From NCBI GenBank assembly GCA_902493335.1, contig CABUPJ010000058.1:1-15690 (forward strand): 15,690 bases of DNA, given 5' to 3'. Position numbers and translations under genes: made by a program. Source of the DNA: an uncultured Porphyromonadaceae bacterium. GTDB lineage: Bacteria; Bacteroidota; Bacteroidia; Bacteroidales; Muribaculaceae. This document shows, piece after piece, positions 1-7,724 of the stretch. Numbering within the stretch: the first letter of the stretch is position 1; the number at the start of each line of letters is the position of its first letter. The notes beneath the pieces were generated by a model. It was not told the DNA's origin. It did not search any database and saw nothing but the letters and a program-made list of their open reading frames with translations.

Positions 1-1740
1 AACGCGAATATGACGGTTATCCCGCTCTCAACTGGCAGAGCAACGGCTACGCCGTACTCGAAGGTGCAGGTACGGAAGCCGACCCTTATGTCATCGATTC
101 GCCCGAAGCACTCGCTATCGCATACAAGTATGTCTCGGGACAGGACATAAAGGTCTATTTCGTCCAGACCGCAGACATCGACATGGCGGGTGTGACAGAA
201 TACCACGCCATCAGCGGTCACAACGGTCTTTATCTGAGCAAAATCTATTATGACGGTCAGAACCACACCATCTCCAACTTCGCGCCTGCAGACCATCCGG
301 CAAGCAATCCACAGAGTACTTGCTACTGCACGTCTATTTTCGGCGTCCCCTCGGGATGGATCAAAAACCTCGGTGTTGTCGACGCTAAGGTCGAGACCGT
401 ACAGGGTGCCGGCGTCCTCGGTGCCTACGCCGGTTTCGGCAACGCCGCGAAGCTCTCTGTCGAGAACGTTTATGTGACCGCATCGGTAACCGGAACAGGC
501 GGTTACACCGGCGGTCTGTTCGGCACAACCGGCAACGAGGTGACTCTCACAAACTGCTATTTCAACGGCTCGGTAAACGGCAAGTCGTATGTCGGCGGAC
601 TGATCGGACGCGCACGGAACAAGATAACTCTCAACAACTCGTATGTCGCTGGTACTGTCGCCGGTGCCGATGAATCGGCCAAGAGCGCACTGGTGGCATC
701 ATCCGACAAAAACAACATCGCCGTCGAGGCAAACGGCTTCGTCGCCTTCAACTCAGGTGCTGACAACGCCTTCATCGGCTGCACCGCTACAGGTGACGTC
801 GACATCGCCACTGCCGAAAACAAAGCCGCTCTCGTTGCCAAAGTGAAGTCGTGGGAGGCTTTCAACGCAAAACGCGAATATGACGGTTATCCCGCTCTCA
901 ACTGGCAGAGCAACGGCTACGCCGTCCTCGAAGGTGCAGGTACGGAAGCCGACCCCTATGTCATCGATTCGCCCGAAGCCCTCGCAATCGCATACAAGTA
1001 TGTCTCGGGGCAGGACATAAAGGTCTATTTCGTCCAGACTGCCGACATCGACATGGCCGGTGTGACAGAATACCACGCCATCAGCGGTCACAACGGTCTT
1101 TATCTGAGCAAGATCTATTATGACGGTCAGAACCACACCATCTCCAACTTCGCTCCCGCAGACCATCCCGCCAACAACCCCCAGAGCACTTGCTACTGCA
1201 CGTCTATCTTCGGCGTTCCCTCGGGATGGATCAAAAATCTCGGTGTTATCGACGCAAAGGTCGAGACCGTACAGGGTGCCGGCGTCCTCGGTGCCTACGC
1301 CGGTTTCGGCAACGCCGCGAAGCTCTCTGTCGAGAACGTTTATGTGACCGCATCGGTAACCGGAACAGGCGGTTACACCGGCGGTCTGTTCGGCACAACC
1401 GGCAACGAGGTGACTCTCACAAACTGCTATTTCAACGGCTCGGTAAACGGCAAGTCGTATGTCGGCGGACTGATCGGACGCGCACGGAACAAGATAACTC
1501 TCAACAACTCGTATGTCGCTGGTACTGTCGCCGGTGCCGATGAATCGGCCAAGAGCGCACTGGTGGCATCATCCGACAAAAACAACATCGCCGTCGAGGC
1601 AAACGGCTTCGTCGCCTTCAACTCAGGTGCTGACAACGCCTTCATCGGCTGCACCGCTACAGGTGACGTCGACGTAGCCACTGAAGAGAACAAAGAAGAA
1701 ATGATAGCCAAAGTACAGACCTGGGAAGCTTTCAACGAAA
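1..1740 (+). repeat. Two tandem 870-bp coding repeats
   Basis: Base 871 restarts the sequence seen at base 1 (period 870 bp, a multiple of 3). By my comparison, bases 1-386 differ from 871-1256 at about 22 positions, mostly silent. Bases 387-803 and 1257-1673 (417 bp) are identical. The last ~65 bases of the units diverge strongly. More units may lie to the left of the window. Confidence 0.95.
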
Positions 1741-1940
1741 GAAAACGTTACGAAAACTACCCGGCTCTCAATTGGCAGGAAAACGCTGTCGACGGCATCG
1801 TTGACATCATAGAAGACAACAGCGAAAACAATGCACCCGCTGAATACTACAACCTGCAGGGTGTCAAGGTAACCAACCCGGCTGCCGGCATATATATCGT
1901 ACGCCGCGGCAACAAAGTTACCAAAGAATATATCCGCTGA
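1..1940 (+). CDS. Secreted GLUG-repeat surface protein with T9SS-like C-terminal tail (5' end outside window)
   Basis: The frame is open from base 3 to the TGA ending at 1940, so at least 645 residues are visible and the true start lies left of the window. An internal ATG at 183 gives 585 aa but cuts a repeat unit and is not credible. The protein consists of two 290-aa repeat units (bases 1-870 and 871-1740) and a short third remnant (NYPALNWQ). Each unit has a DIDMAG...YYDGQNHTISNF segment and glycine-rich GGLFG...NCYFNGSV / GGLIG...NSYVAGTV motifs, which resemble the GLUG motif of bacterial surface proteins and probably form a beta-solenoid. The final ~50 residues (EYYNLQGVKV...GIYIVRRGNKVTKEYIR) resemble the type A C-terminal sorting domain of Bacteroidetes type IX secretion cargo. 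Function is unknown; adhesion or glycan contact at the cell surface is an inference. A terminator follows directly. Confidence 0.85.
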   Translation, partial: REYDGYPALNWQSNGYAVLEGAGTEADPYVIDSPEALAIAYKYVSGQDIKVYFVQTADIDMAGVTEYHAISGHNGLYLSKIYYDGQNHTISNFAPADHPASNPQSTCYCTSIFGVPSGWIKNLGVVDAKVETVQGAGVLGAYAGFGNAAKLSVENVYVTASVTGTGGYTGGLFGTTGNEVTLTNCYFNGSVNGKSYVGGLIGRARNKITLNNSYVAGTVAGADESAKSALVASSDKNNIAVEANGFVAFNSGADNAFIGCTATGDVDIATAENKAALVAKVKSWEAFNAKREYDGYPALNWQSNGYAVLEGAGTEADPYVIDSPEALAIAYKYVSGQDIKVYFVQTADIDMAGVTEYHAISGHNGLYLSKIYYDGQNHTISNFAPADHPANNPQSTCYCTSIFGVPSGWIKNLGVIDAKVETVQGAGVLGAYAGFGNAAKLSVENVYVTASVTGTGGYTGGLFGTTGNEVTLTNCYFNGSVNGKSYVGGLIGRARNKITLNNSYVAGTVAGADESAKSALVASSDKNNIAVEANGFVAFNSGADNAFIGCTATGDVDVATEENKEEMIAKVQTWEAFNERKRYENYPALNWQENAVDGIVDIIEDNSENNAPAEYYNLQGVKVTNPAAGIYIVRRGNKVTKEYIR

Positions 1941-1961
1941 CAGATATAAACCATTAAGCTA

Positions 1962-1995
1962 AAAGGAGGTGGACCCGTTGAGGCCCACCTCCTTT
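1962..1995 (+). terminator. Rho-independent-like terminator after the GLUG protein
   Basis: AAAGGAGGTGG (1962-1972) pairs with CCACCTCCTTT (1985-1995). An A/C mismatch and two more C-G pairs lie inside, around a six-base loop. An AT-rich tract (TATATTTTA) follows. It starts 21 bases after the stop codon. Confidence 0.8.
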
Positions 1996-2051
1996 ATATT
2001 TTACAGCCCCTAAACGTGACCGCCTCTCGTTTCGTCCGACGATATACAAAA

Positions 2052-2084
2052 AATCTCCTGCAAGTAATAAACATGCAGGAGATT
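2052..2084 (-). terminator. Hairpin with minus-strand T tract
   Basis: AATCTCCTGCA (2052-2062) is complementary to TGCAGGAGATT (2074-2084), an 11-bp stem with an AT-rich 11-base loop. Read on the minus strand the stem is followed by a run of T, so it could act as a second terminator downstream of tRNA-Pro. Its loop resembles that of the hairpin at 2183-2217. Confidence 0.55.
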
Positions 2085-2182
2085 AACTCTGTTTGGGGTT
2101 AATAACCCGGTGATTTTTGCTATCCATATTAAACGTGCATTATTTGTCGTAGCTGTCCCGTATTTGTCCCGGCTGCAAACAA

Positions 2183-2217
2183 AAATTGCTTGCAAATTAA
2201 TAACTTGCAAGCAATTT
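2183..2217 (-). terminator. Terminator hairpin just downstream of tRNA-Pro
   Basis: AAATTGCTTGCAA (2183-2195) is perfectly complementary to TTGCAAGCAATTT (2205-2217), a 13-bp stem with a 9-base loop. On the minus strand it begins 11 bases after the tRNA-Pro 3' end and runs into TTGTTTG. The natural reading is the tRNA terminator. Confidence 0.7.
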
Positions 2218-2228
2218 GTCATAATGAG

Positions 2229-2301
2229 TCGGGGTGAGAAGACTCGAACTTCCGACCTCCACGTCCCGAACGTGGCGCGCTGCCAACTGTGCTACACCCC
2301 G
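2229..2301 (-). tRNA. tRNA-Pro (anticodon CGG)
   Basis: The minus strand folds as a 73-nt cloverleaf. Acceptor arms CGGGGTG and CACCCCG pair fully, with discriminator A. The T loop TTCGAGT sits on GGAAG/CTTCT. The anticodon stem CCACG/CGTGG carries loop TTCGGGA, so the anticodon is CGG and it reads the proline codon CCG. The D stem has one A/C mismatch. CCA is not encoded; CTC follows the discriminator. A -7-like box TACCTTTG lies upstream at 2321-2328 and a hairpin terminator downstream. Confidence 0.93.
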
Positions 2302-2320
2302 TAGCCTTTGTAAGCGACTG

Positions 2321-2328
2321 CAAAGGTA
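2321..2328 (-). promoter_or_regulatory. -7 box of the tRNA-Pro promoter
   Basis: The minus strand reads TACCTTTG, matching the Bacteroidetes TAnnTTTG element, 20 bases before the tRNA 5' end. No convincing TTTG -33 element is seen at the usual spacing. Confidence 0.5.
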
Positions 2329-2511
2329 GTCGTTTTTTTTTATTTCAGAAATTTTTTTGGCAGGAATTTTTCAAACTACTGTCATAAAACTGACCGTTTT
2401 CTAACGTCAGCGACCCGCCGGACATCTGTTACCGCACCAATATTGACGCTAAAACACCGCTTTATCGGCATATTTTTGACACGACTGTGCGTTTTTGTTA
2501 AGAAAAAACAC

Positions 2512-2519
2512 TATATTTG
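2512..2519 (+). promoter_or_regulatory. -7 box of the secDF promoter
   Basis: TATATTTG matches TAnnTTTG and predicts a transcript start near 2526, leaving a leader of about 50 nt before the ATG at 2575. The nearest TTTG (2494-2497) is only 14 bases upstream, shorter than the usual 19-21, so the -33 part is uncertain. Confidence 0.5.
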
Positions 2520-2574
2520 CGAGCTGAAAACAACCGAATTATTATTTAACCATTTATAACATATCTATTATCAC

Positions 2575-5445
2575 ATGCAAAGCAAAGGATCATTAGGTAG
2601 CACCGTTGCAGGCGTGATAGCGGTTTTTCTCGTACTGGTATGTCTGTTCTATCTCTCGTTCTCGTTCATTTCGAACAAACATGAGAAAGCGGCCGCCCAG
2701 TATGCGTTAGAGCTGTCAGGCGACAACGATGATACCGCTTACAACCAAGCCTACAAACACTACATGGACTCGCTCGGCGAGGAAAAAGTTTATCTTGGCT
2801 ACACACTCAACGACGTACGCAAATGGAGCGTAGGCCTCGGCCTCGACCTCAAAGGCGGTATGAACGTCATTCTGCAAGTCGACATGCCCGACATGCTCCG
2901 CTCGATGAAAAGCGGCGACACAGATTCTGTCTTCGAATCAGCCATCGCAGCAGCAAACAGCCAGATTGCCGAACACAAGACCGACGATTATGTAGGCGCC
3001 TTTGTAAACGAATATCGTCAGCGCAAACCCCAGGCCGACTTCTCGGTGATTTTCCAGGGACTCATCCCCTCGGGCTCTGACGACAACGCCGTGCGCACAA
3101 AACTCAAATCAGAAGTCAAAGACCGTGTCGACAACTCGGCCACAAACGTCCTCCGCAACCGTATCGACCAGTTCGGCGTCGTGTCGCCTAACATTCAGGT
3201 TCTTCAGGGCAAAGACGGTCAGATACTCCTCGAGCTTCCGGGCGTTAAAGACCACGAACGTGTCCGCGAACTTCTCCAGCGTTCGGCAAACCTCGAATTT
3301 TACGAAACATATACAGCCCAGCAGGTCAACGGTGCCCTTCAGGCTACCGTAGGCCGCCTGGCAAACGACTCGACAGTCAACGTCGCTCCTCTCGCCATGC
3401 TCCTTCAGGCTCCCGGCTACGGAGCTACTGTCGGCTATGCTCCCGACGCTCGTGCAATGGCTCAGATCGACGCCATCCTCGCTACTCCCGTAGCAAAATC
3501 GCTGCTTCCTTCAGACCTCCGTCTGCGCTGGTCTGTCAAGCCCTCTGTCCACATCGACCCGGCTACAAAACAGGAAGTCAACCTCGGCTACGCCCTTTAT
3601 GCCCTGCGCGCCACCGGCGGCAAGCCCGCTCTTGACGGTAAAGCTGTCAGCGACGCATCATCAAACTACGACAACTTCCGCGGCAACGAGGTGTCAATGC
3701 GCATGAACTCTGAAGGCGCACGCGCATGGGCCCGCATCACAGCCGCCAACGTCGGCCAGCAGGTTGCCATCGTCCTCGACGACCAGGTCTACTCTGCACC
3801 CAACGTCAATCAGGCTATCGAAGGCGGTCAGTCGTCAATCACAGGCGACTTTACCCTCGACGAAGCAAAAGACCTCGCCAACGTGCTCAAGTCAGGCAAG
3901 ATGGACGCCAAAGTCCATATCATCAGCGACATGGTGATCGGTCCGTCACTCGGCGCACAGGCTATCCAGTCGGGCTTCATATCGTTCATGGTGGCCCTTG
4001 TGCTCCTCATGATCTTCATGATTGTGTTCTACGGCTGGATTCCCGGCTGCATCGCAAACATCTGCCTCGTATTCAACCTCTTCTTCACATTCGGCATCCT
4101 CGCGTCGTTCCAGGCCGTCCTCACCCTCTCGGGTATCGCCGGTATCGTGCTCTCGCTCGGTATGGCAGTCGACGCCAACGTGCTTATCTTCGAACGTTCT
4201 AAGGAAGAGCTCAAAGCCGGCAAGAACCTCCGCCAGGCTATCGCCGACGGTTACAGCAACGCATTCTCGGCTATCTTCGACTCTAACCTCACATCGATTA
4301 TCACAGGTGTCATCCTGCTTCTCTTCGGCACAGGCCCCATCAAAGGCTTCGCCACTACCCTTATCATCGGTCTTGTCTGCTCGTTCTTCACCGCAGTGTT
4401 CCTGAGCCGTCTGTTCTTCAAATGGTTTGGCAACTCAAAGGCTTTCTCAGGCATCACCTTTACAACCGGCGCTTCACGCCACATGTTTGCCAACGCCCAC
4501 TATAACTTCCTGGGCGCCCGTAAAATCAGCTTTACCATCGCCGGCGTCTTCGTGCTCATCGTAATCGCCTCGCTGTTTGTCCGCGGCCTTAACCAGGGCA
4601 TCGACTTCTCGGGCGGCCGCAACTACGTTGTGAAATTCGAACGTCCCGTCAGCACCACCGAACTCCAGGAAGCACTCGCTCCCCAGTTCCCCGGCGCTTC
4701 AGTATCGGTCATCACCATCGAAAGCTCCAACCAGGTGCGCGTATCGACCAACTATAAGATCACTGAAGAAAACGCAGGCACCGAAACCGAAATCACCGAC
4801 AAACTCTTCGAAGCCCTCAAGCCCTATCTCCGCGACGGCATGACCGCCGAAGAATTCTCGACCACCGACGCAAGCCAGGGCATCGTCAGTTCGCAGAAAG
4901 TAGGTCCGACCGTGGCCGACGACATGCGTACCGAAGCATATATAGCCGTCATCATCGCCCTCATCGCGATGTTCCTCTACATCCTGCTCCGCTTCCGCAA
5001 CGTCGCCTTCTCGATCGGCGCTCTCGCTGCCGTGGCCTTCACTGCCTTCTCGATAATCGGCTTCTACTCGCTCTTCTATGGCGTCCTGCCCTTTGCGATG
5101 GAAATCGACCAGACATTTATCGCAGCCATCCTGACAGTCATCGGCTATCAGATCAATGATACCGTGGTCGTCTTCGACCGCGTACGCGAGAATGTCGGCC
5201 TCTATCCCAAACAGGATTTCTTCACGACAATCAACAAGTCGATCAACTCGACCCTCGGTCGTACGATCATGACTTCTTGCTCGACTCTGCTCGTGCTCCT
5301 CTGTATCTTCATCCTCGGTGGTGACTCTATCCGCAGCTTCACCTTCGCGATGCTCTTCGGCGTGATTATCGGCACACTCGCCACAATCTACGTCGCATCG
5401 CCCGTGGCATACCTCACAGACGCACGCCGCAACGCTAAAAAATAA
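2575..5445 (+). CDS. secDF: Protein translocase subunit SecDF (fused SecD-SecF)
   Basis: This is an inner-membrane RND-type accessory of the Sec translocon that uses proton flow to help pull exported proteins across the membrane. At 956 aa it is close to E. coli SecD plus SecF joined. The first TM segment is at about residues 10-32. The SecD signature GLDLKGG is at 89-95, followed by the large periplasmic P1 region. The SecD membrane motif GMAVDANVLIFER has its conserved Asp at D533. The SecF half carries GIDFSGGR at 675-682 and INDTVVVFDR with conserved D862. Each half ends in a multi-helix membrane bundle. The ATG at 2575 gives an N-terminus leading straight into TM1. The gene stands alone behind its own promoter and is closed by a hairpin. 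The SecD-SecF fusion is usual in Bacteroidetes. Confidence 0.97.
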   Translation: MQSKGSLGSTVAGVIAVFLVLVCLFYLSFSFISNKHEKAAAQYALELSGDNDDTAYNQAYKHYMDSLGEEKVYLGYTLNDVRKWSVGLGLDLKGGMNVILQVDMPDMLRSMKSGDTDSVFESAIAAANSQIAEHKTDDYVGAFVNEYRQRKPQADFSVIFQGLIPSGSDDNAVRTKLKSEVKDRVDNSATNVLRNRIDQFGVVSPNIQVLQGKDGQILLELPGVKDHERVRELLQRSANLEFYETYTAQQVNGALQATVGRLANDSTVNVAPLAMLLQAPGYGATVGYAPDARAMAQIDAILATPVAKSLLPSDLRLRWSVKPSVHIDPATKQEVNLGYALYALRATGGKPALDGKAVSDASSNYDNFRGNEVSMRMNSEGARAWARITAANVGQQVAIVLDDQVYSAPNVNQAIEGGQSSITGDFTLDEAKDLANVLKSGKMDAKVHIISDMVIGPSLGAQAIQSGFISFMVALVLLMIFMIVFYGWIPGCIANICLVFNLFFTFGILASFQAVLTLSGIAGIVLSLGMAVDANVLIFERSKEELKAGKNLRQAIADGYSNAFSAIFDSNLTSIITGVILLLFGTGPIKGFATTLIIGLVCSFFTAVFLSRLFFKWFGNSKAFSGITFTTGASRHMFANAHYNFLGARKISFTIAGVFVLIVIASLFVRGLNQGIDFSGGRNYVVKFERPVSTTELQEALAPQFPGASVSVITIESSNQVRVSTNYKITEENAGTETEITDKLFEALKPYLRDGMTAEEFSTTDASQGIVSSQKVGPTVADDMRTEAYIAVIIALIAMFLYILLRFRNVAFSIGALAAVAFTAFSIIGFYSLFYGVLPFAMEIDQTFIAAILTVIGYQINDTVVVFDRVRENVGLYPKQDFFTTINKSINSTLGRTIMTSCSTLLVLLCIFILGGDSIRSFTFAMLFGVIIGTLATIYVASPVAYLTDARRNAKK

Positions 5446-5480
5446 CAGCGACGCCATCAGGCATCACTACTGATACGACA

Positions 5481-5512
5481 AACAGGGACGACCGACACCG
5501 GCCGTCCCTGTT
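5481..5512. terminator. Shared hairpin between convergent secDF and rubrerythrin
   Basis: AACAGGGACG (5481-5490) is complementary to CGTCCCTGTT (5503-5512). Inside are an A/C mismatch and two C-G pairs around a short loop, the same layout as the terminator at 1962-1995. It lies 36 bases past the secDF stop and 37 bases past the rubrerythrin stop on the other strand. T tracts are weak on both sides. Confidence 0.65.
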
Positions 5513-5548
5513 CTTAATATATAAGCTTCTGGTTCTGAAATCCACGTT

Positions 5549-6139
5549 TTAATCGTTATCATAATCGAGAGCCATATAATGCTCGCGGGGATGATCACAG
5601 GCCGGACATGTCACAGGCGGTTCGGTGCCTTCATAGACATAACCGCAGACAAGACACTGCCATTTTATCGGCTTTTCACGTTTCCAGACCGTACCTTCCT
5701 TGACCTGTTTGAGATAGCGGTTGAAACGGCGTTCATGGCGCAGCTCGATTTCGGCAATCGCCCTGAAATGCTCGGCAATCTCGGTAAAGCCTTCTTCATC
5801 GGCGATACGGGCAGCCTGGGTATACTGGTCAACACCTTCGATGCGTTCGCTGCGGGCTGCCTGCTCAAGATTAGAGGCAGTATCACCTATCGTGCCGGCC
5901 GAGACTTTCAGCTGTATGTCGACATCGCCGCCCTCAAGAAACTTGAAAAAGACTTTACTGTGACGCAATTCGTTAGCCGCAGTTTCGTCAAAAATGCGTG
6001 CAATCGGGAAATAACTTTCTTTGGTAGCCTGGGCGCTGTAATAAGTATAACGCGTATAGGCTTCTGATTCACTGACGTAAGCGTCCACCAGGCATTTTTC
6101 AGTCTTTGTGCCTTTGATGCTTTTTTTTGTTGTAGCCAT
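5549..6139 (-). CDS. rbr: Rubrerythrin
   Basis: This is a cytoplasmic non-haem iron protein of anaerobes that reduces hydrogen peroxide using electrons from rubredoxin or NADH-linked donors. At 196 aa it has normal length. The N-terminal ferritin-like four-helix domain carries the diiron ligands: E24 (SESEAYTRY), E57 and H60 (ETAANELRH), and a second ExxH set near E132/H135 (AEIELRHE). The C-terminal rubredoxin-like domain has two Cys pairs, C162/C165 (CLVCGYVYEG) and C178/C181 (CPACDH), that bind one Fe. The gene is monocistronic. It diverges from the polyferredoxin gene across about 120 bases and converges on secDF. No TAnnTTTG box is clear upstream on the minus strand, so its promoter is unassigned. 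Confidence 0.96.
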   Translation of the reverse strand: MATTKKSIKGTKTEKCLVDAYVSESEAYTRYTYYSAQATKESYFPIARIFDETAANELRHSKVFFKFLEGGDVDIQLKVSAGTIGDTASNLEQAARSERIEGVDQYTQAARIADEEGFTEIAEHFRAIAEIELRHERRFNRYLKQVKEGTVWKREKPIKWQCLVCGYVYEGTEPPVTCPACDHPREHYMALDYDND

Positions 6140-6245
6140 AATATAATAAGGTTTAATCGGTTTATATTCCTCTTATCTCTATCTATAACCACCTCATTAT
6201 CGAAAATGTTCTTGCCGCGATTACGCTAAAATCATTATTTTGGCG

Positions 6246-6253
6246 TATATTTG
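6246..6253 (+). promoter_or_regulatory. -7 box immediately before the polyferredoxin ATG
   Basis: TATATTTG matches TAnnTTTG. It ends only six bases before the ATG at 6260, where transcription itself would be expected to begin, so the mRNA may be leaderless. No TTTG is seen at the normal -33 spacing. Confidence 0.5.
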
Positions 6254-6259
6254 TAGCTG

Positions 6260-7693
6260 ATGAAAATATACCGCAGACTCAGATATGGCCGCGCTCTGCT
6301 TGCAGTCTCCGTGTGGGCGGCAATCACGATCGCTGTAGCGACCAGCGCTTCATGTTTTTTGAGCCGCATGCAGATTATCGAAGCCATTGCCGCATGCAGC
6401 CTGATATGGATGGCGTTGTGGCTGATGGCGACACTGATTTTCGGACGACTCTACTGTTCGACTGTCTGTCCGGCCGGAACCGTCTTCGATATCGTCGCGC
6501 GACTGAACCGCCTGACACCCGGGCGCAGAAAAAAATACCACTACAGCTATCACCGGCCGCTTTCAAAGACACGATATAGTTTTCTGGCGTTTATATTACT
6601 GTGCGCCCTGCTCGGGGTGACAGCCGTTATCGCCATTTTTGATCCGTTCAGTTCATGGAGCCGTATGGTTGTCGCTGTCTGCCGTCCTGCGGCTGTCTCT
6701 GTCGCCGGCTTCACCGTCGCCGCCGCAACCGCAATCATATGGCTCTCATTCTCGCTCAGACGAGGGCGGCTGCTGTGCAACACCGTATGTCCCGTCGGCA
6801 CATTGCTCGGAGCCTGCTCGAAGGCTTCGCTTTTCCATCCCGACATAAACACCGACCTGTGTACCAACTGCGGCGCCTGCAGCGATGTATGCAAAAGCGA
6901 ATGCATCGACATATTCAGCCACACGATCGACCCGACGCGCTGCGTGGTGTGCTTCGACTGCATGGACGTCTGTCCCAACGGGGCACTGACTTACCGGCGC
7001 GGACGTCATCAGCTATCGATACCCATGTTACAGCCCGTCGGTGAACCGCCGGCGATTTCGACCGCTGACGCCGCAACCACAGACATACGGCCGCTTGACC
7101 GCAGGGCGTTTCTGCTGACCGGCGCCGTTATGGCCTCGTCTTTAGCCGCCGAAGCCACACGCAAAGTGAAACGGCACGCGGCTGCCACAGGATTGCTGAC
7201 TCCGCTAAACCCGGTCACGCCTCCCGGCATCAGATCGCGCCATGACTTCATGACGCGCTGTACCGGCTGCGGCATCTGTGTCACAGCCTGTCCGTCGGAC
7301 GTCATAGCCGTCTCGGGCATGCAATACGGCATGCGCAATGCGCTTCATCCCGTTATGGACTTCAGCAACTCGTTCTGCCGCTACGACTGTGTCAGATGCA
7401 CGGAGGTATGCCCCACCGACGCCCTGACACCGCTGACACCGGAAGAGAAACACAGGACACCCATTGGCAAGGCCCGCATCGACATAAATGCCTGTATCCT
7501 CTATGCCGACGGCGATGCATGCGGCCGATGTGCGCGGCGATGCCCGGCCAAGGCCATACAGATTGCCACCGACTCGTCAAACGGCCGCAGCGCTCCACAC
7601 ATATCACTCGACGAATGTATCGGCTGCGGAGCCTGCGTTTACATTTGCCCGGCAACCCCGATTAAAGCCATTGTCATCGAAGGCATCGAATAA
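6260..7693 (+). CDS. Membrane polyferredoxin, NapH-like and NapG-like parts in one chain
   Basis: This is a 477-aa iron-sulfur electron-transfer protein. Residues 1-165 hold about four TM helices, with cysteine motifs CSTVCP (66-71) and CNTVCP (173-178) typical of NapH/MauN-type membrane ferredoxins. Two 4Fe-4S motifs follow (CTNCGACSDVC from 201; CVVCFDCMDVCP from 228). A twin-arginine stretch, DRRAFLLTG (280-288), then precedes a hydrophobic segment and looks like an internal Tat signal. At least four more Cys clusters follow (CTGCGICVTACP from 334, CVRCTEVCP from 377, CGRCARRCP from 421, CIGCGACVYICP from 453). The second half resembles NapG/MauM-type Tat-exported ferredoxins. The redox partner is unknown; no oxidoreductase is adjacent. 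thyA starts 31 bases downstream, so co-transcription is likely. Confidence 0.85.
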   Translation: MKIYRRLRYGRALLAVSVWAAITIAVATSASCFLSRMQIIEAIAACSLIWMALWLMATLIFGRLYCSTVCPAGTVFDIVARLNRLTPGRRKKYHYSYHRPLSKTRYSFLAFILLCALLGVTAVIAIFDPFSSWSRMVVAVCRPAAVSVAGFTVAAATAIIWLSFSLRRGRLLCNTVCPVGTLLGACSKASLFHPDINTDLCTNCGACSDVCKSECIDIFSHTIDPTRCVVCFDCMDVCPNGALTYRRGRHQLSIPMLQPVGEPPAISTADAATTDIRPLDRRAFLLTGAVMASSLAAEATRKVKRHAAATGLLTPLNPVTPPGIRSRHDFMTRCTGCGICVTACPSDVIAVSGMQYGMRNALHPVMDFSNSFCRYDCVRCTEVCPTDALTPLTPEEKHRTPIGKARIDINACILYADGDACGRCARRCPAKAIQIATDSSNGRSAPHISLDECIGCGACVYICPATPIKAIVIEGIE

Positions 7694-7724
7694 ATCACAC
7701 CAACAGACTCATAACAAATTATAT

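Larger units (their letters stand above)
1996..2228. other. Gene-free interval with palindromes and a 10-bp triple repeat
   Basis: No convincing coding sequence is visible. The interval holds a 13-nt palindrome GGGTTAATAACCC (2096-2108) and two related hairpins listed separately. It also holds three head-to-tail decamers at 2141-2170 (TATTTGTCGT, AGCTGTCCCG, TATTTGTCCC). Proximity to a tRNA gene makes an old integration site conceivable, but no integrase or duplicated tRNA end is seen. Confidence 0.5.
2302..2574. other. Intergenic region between divergent tRNA-Pro and secDF
   Basis: This region contains the tRNA-Pro promoter (minus), T-rich runs near 2333-2358, and the secDF -7 box at 2512-2519. 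A six-base inverted repeat CCTTTG/CAAAGG flanks 2311-2320. No gene is visible. Confidence 0.5.

Noticed and set aside
753..1166. 137-aa minus-strand open frame in the repeat region
   Set aside because: It is antisense to the GLUG repeats and carries no recognisable domain. Long antisense frames are expected from this codon use.
2010..2222. 70-aa minus-strand open frame downstream of tRNA-Pro
   Set aside because: It runs through both hairpins and the decamer array and has no protein-like features. The interval is better explained as terminators and repeats.
4699..5457. 252-aa open frame on the minus strand opposite secDF
   Set aside because: It lies wholly over the SecF half of secDF, has an acidic low-complexity composition typical of an antisense shadow, and shows no family motif.
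7488..7724. N-terminal extension of ThyA by 79 codons
   Set aside because: It overlaps the polyferredoxin gene in another frame. ThyA from 7725 has the exact E. coli length and Cys146 numbering.
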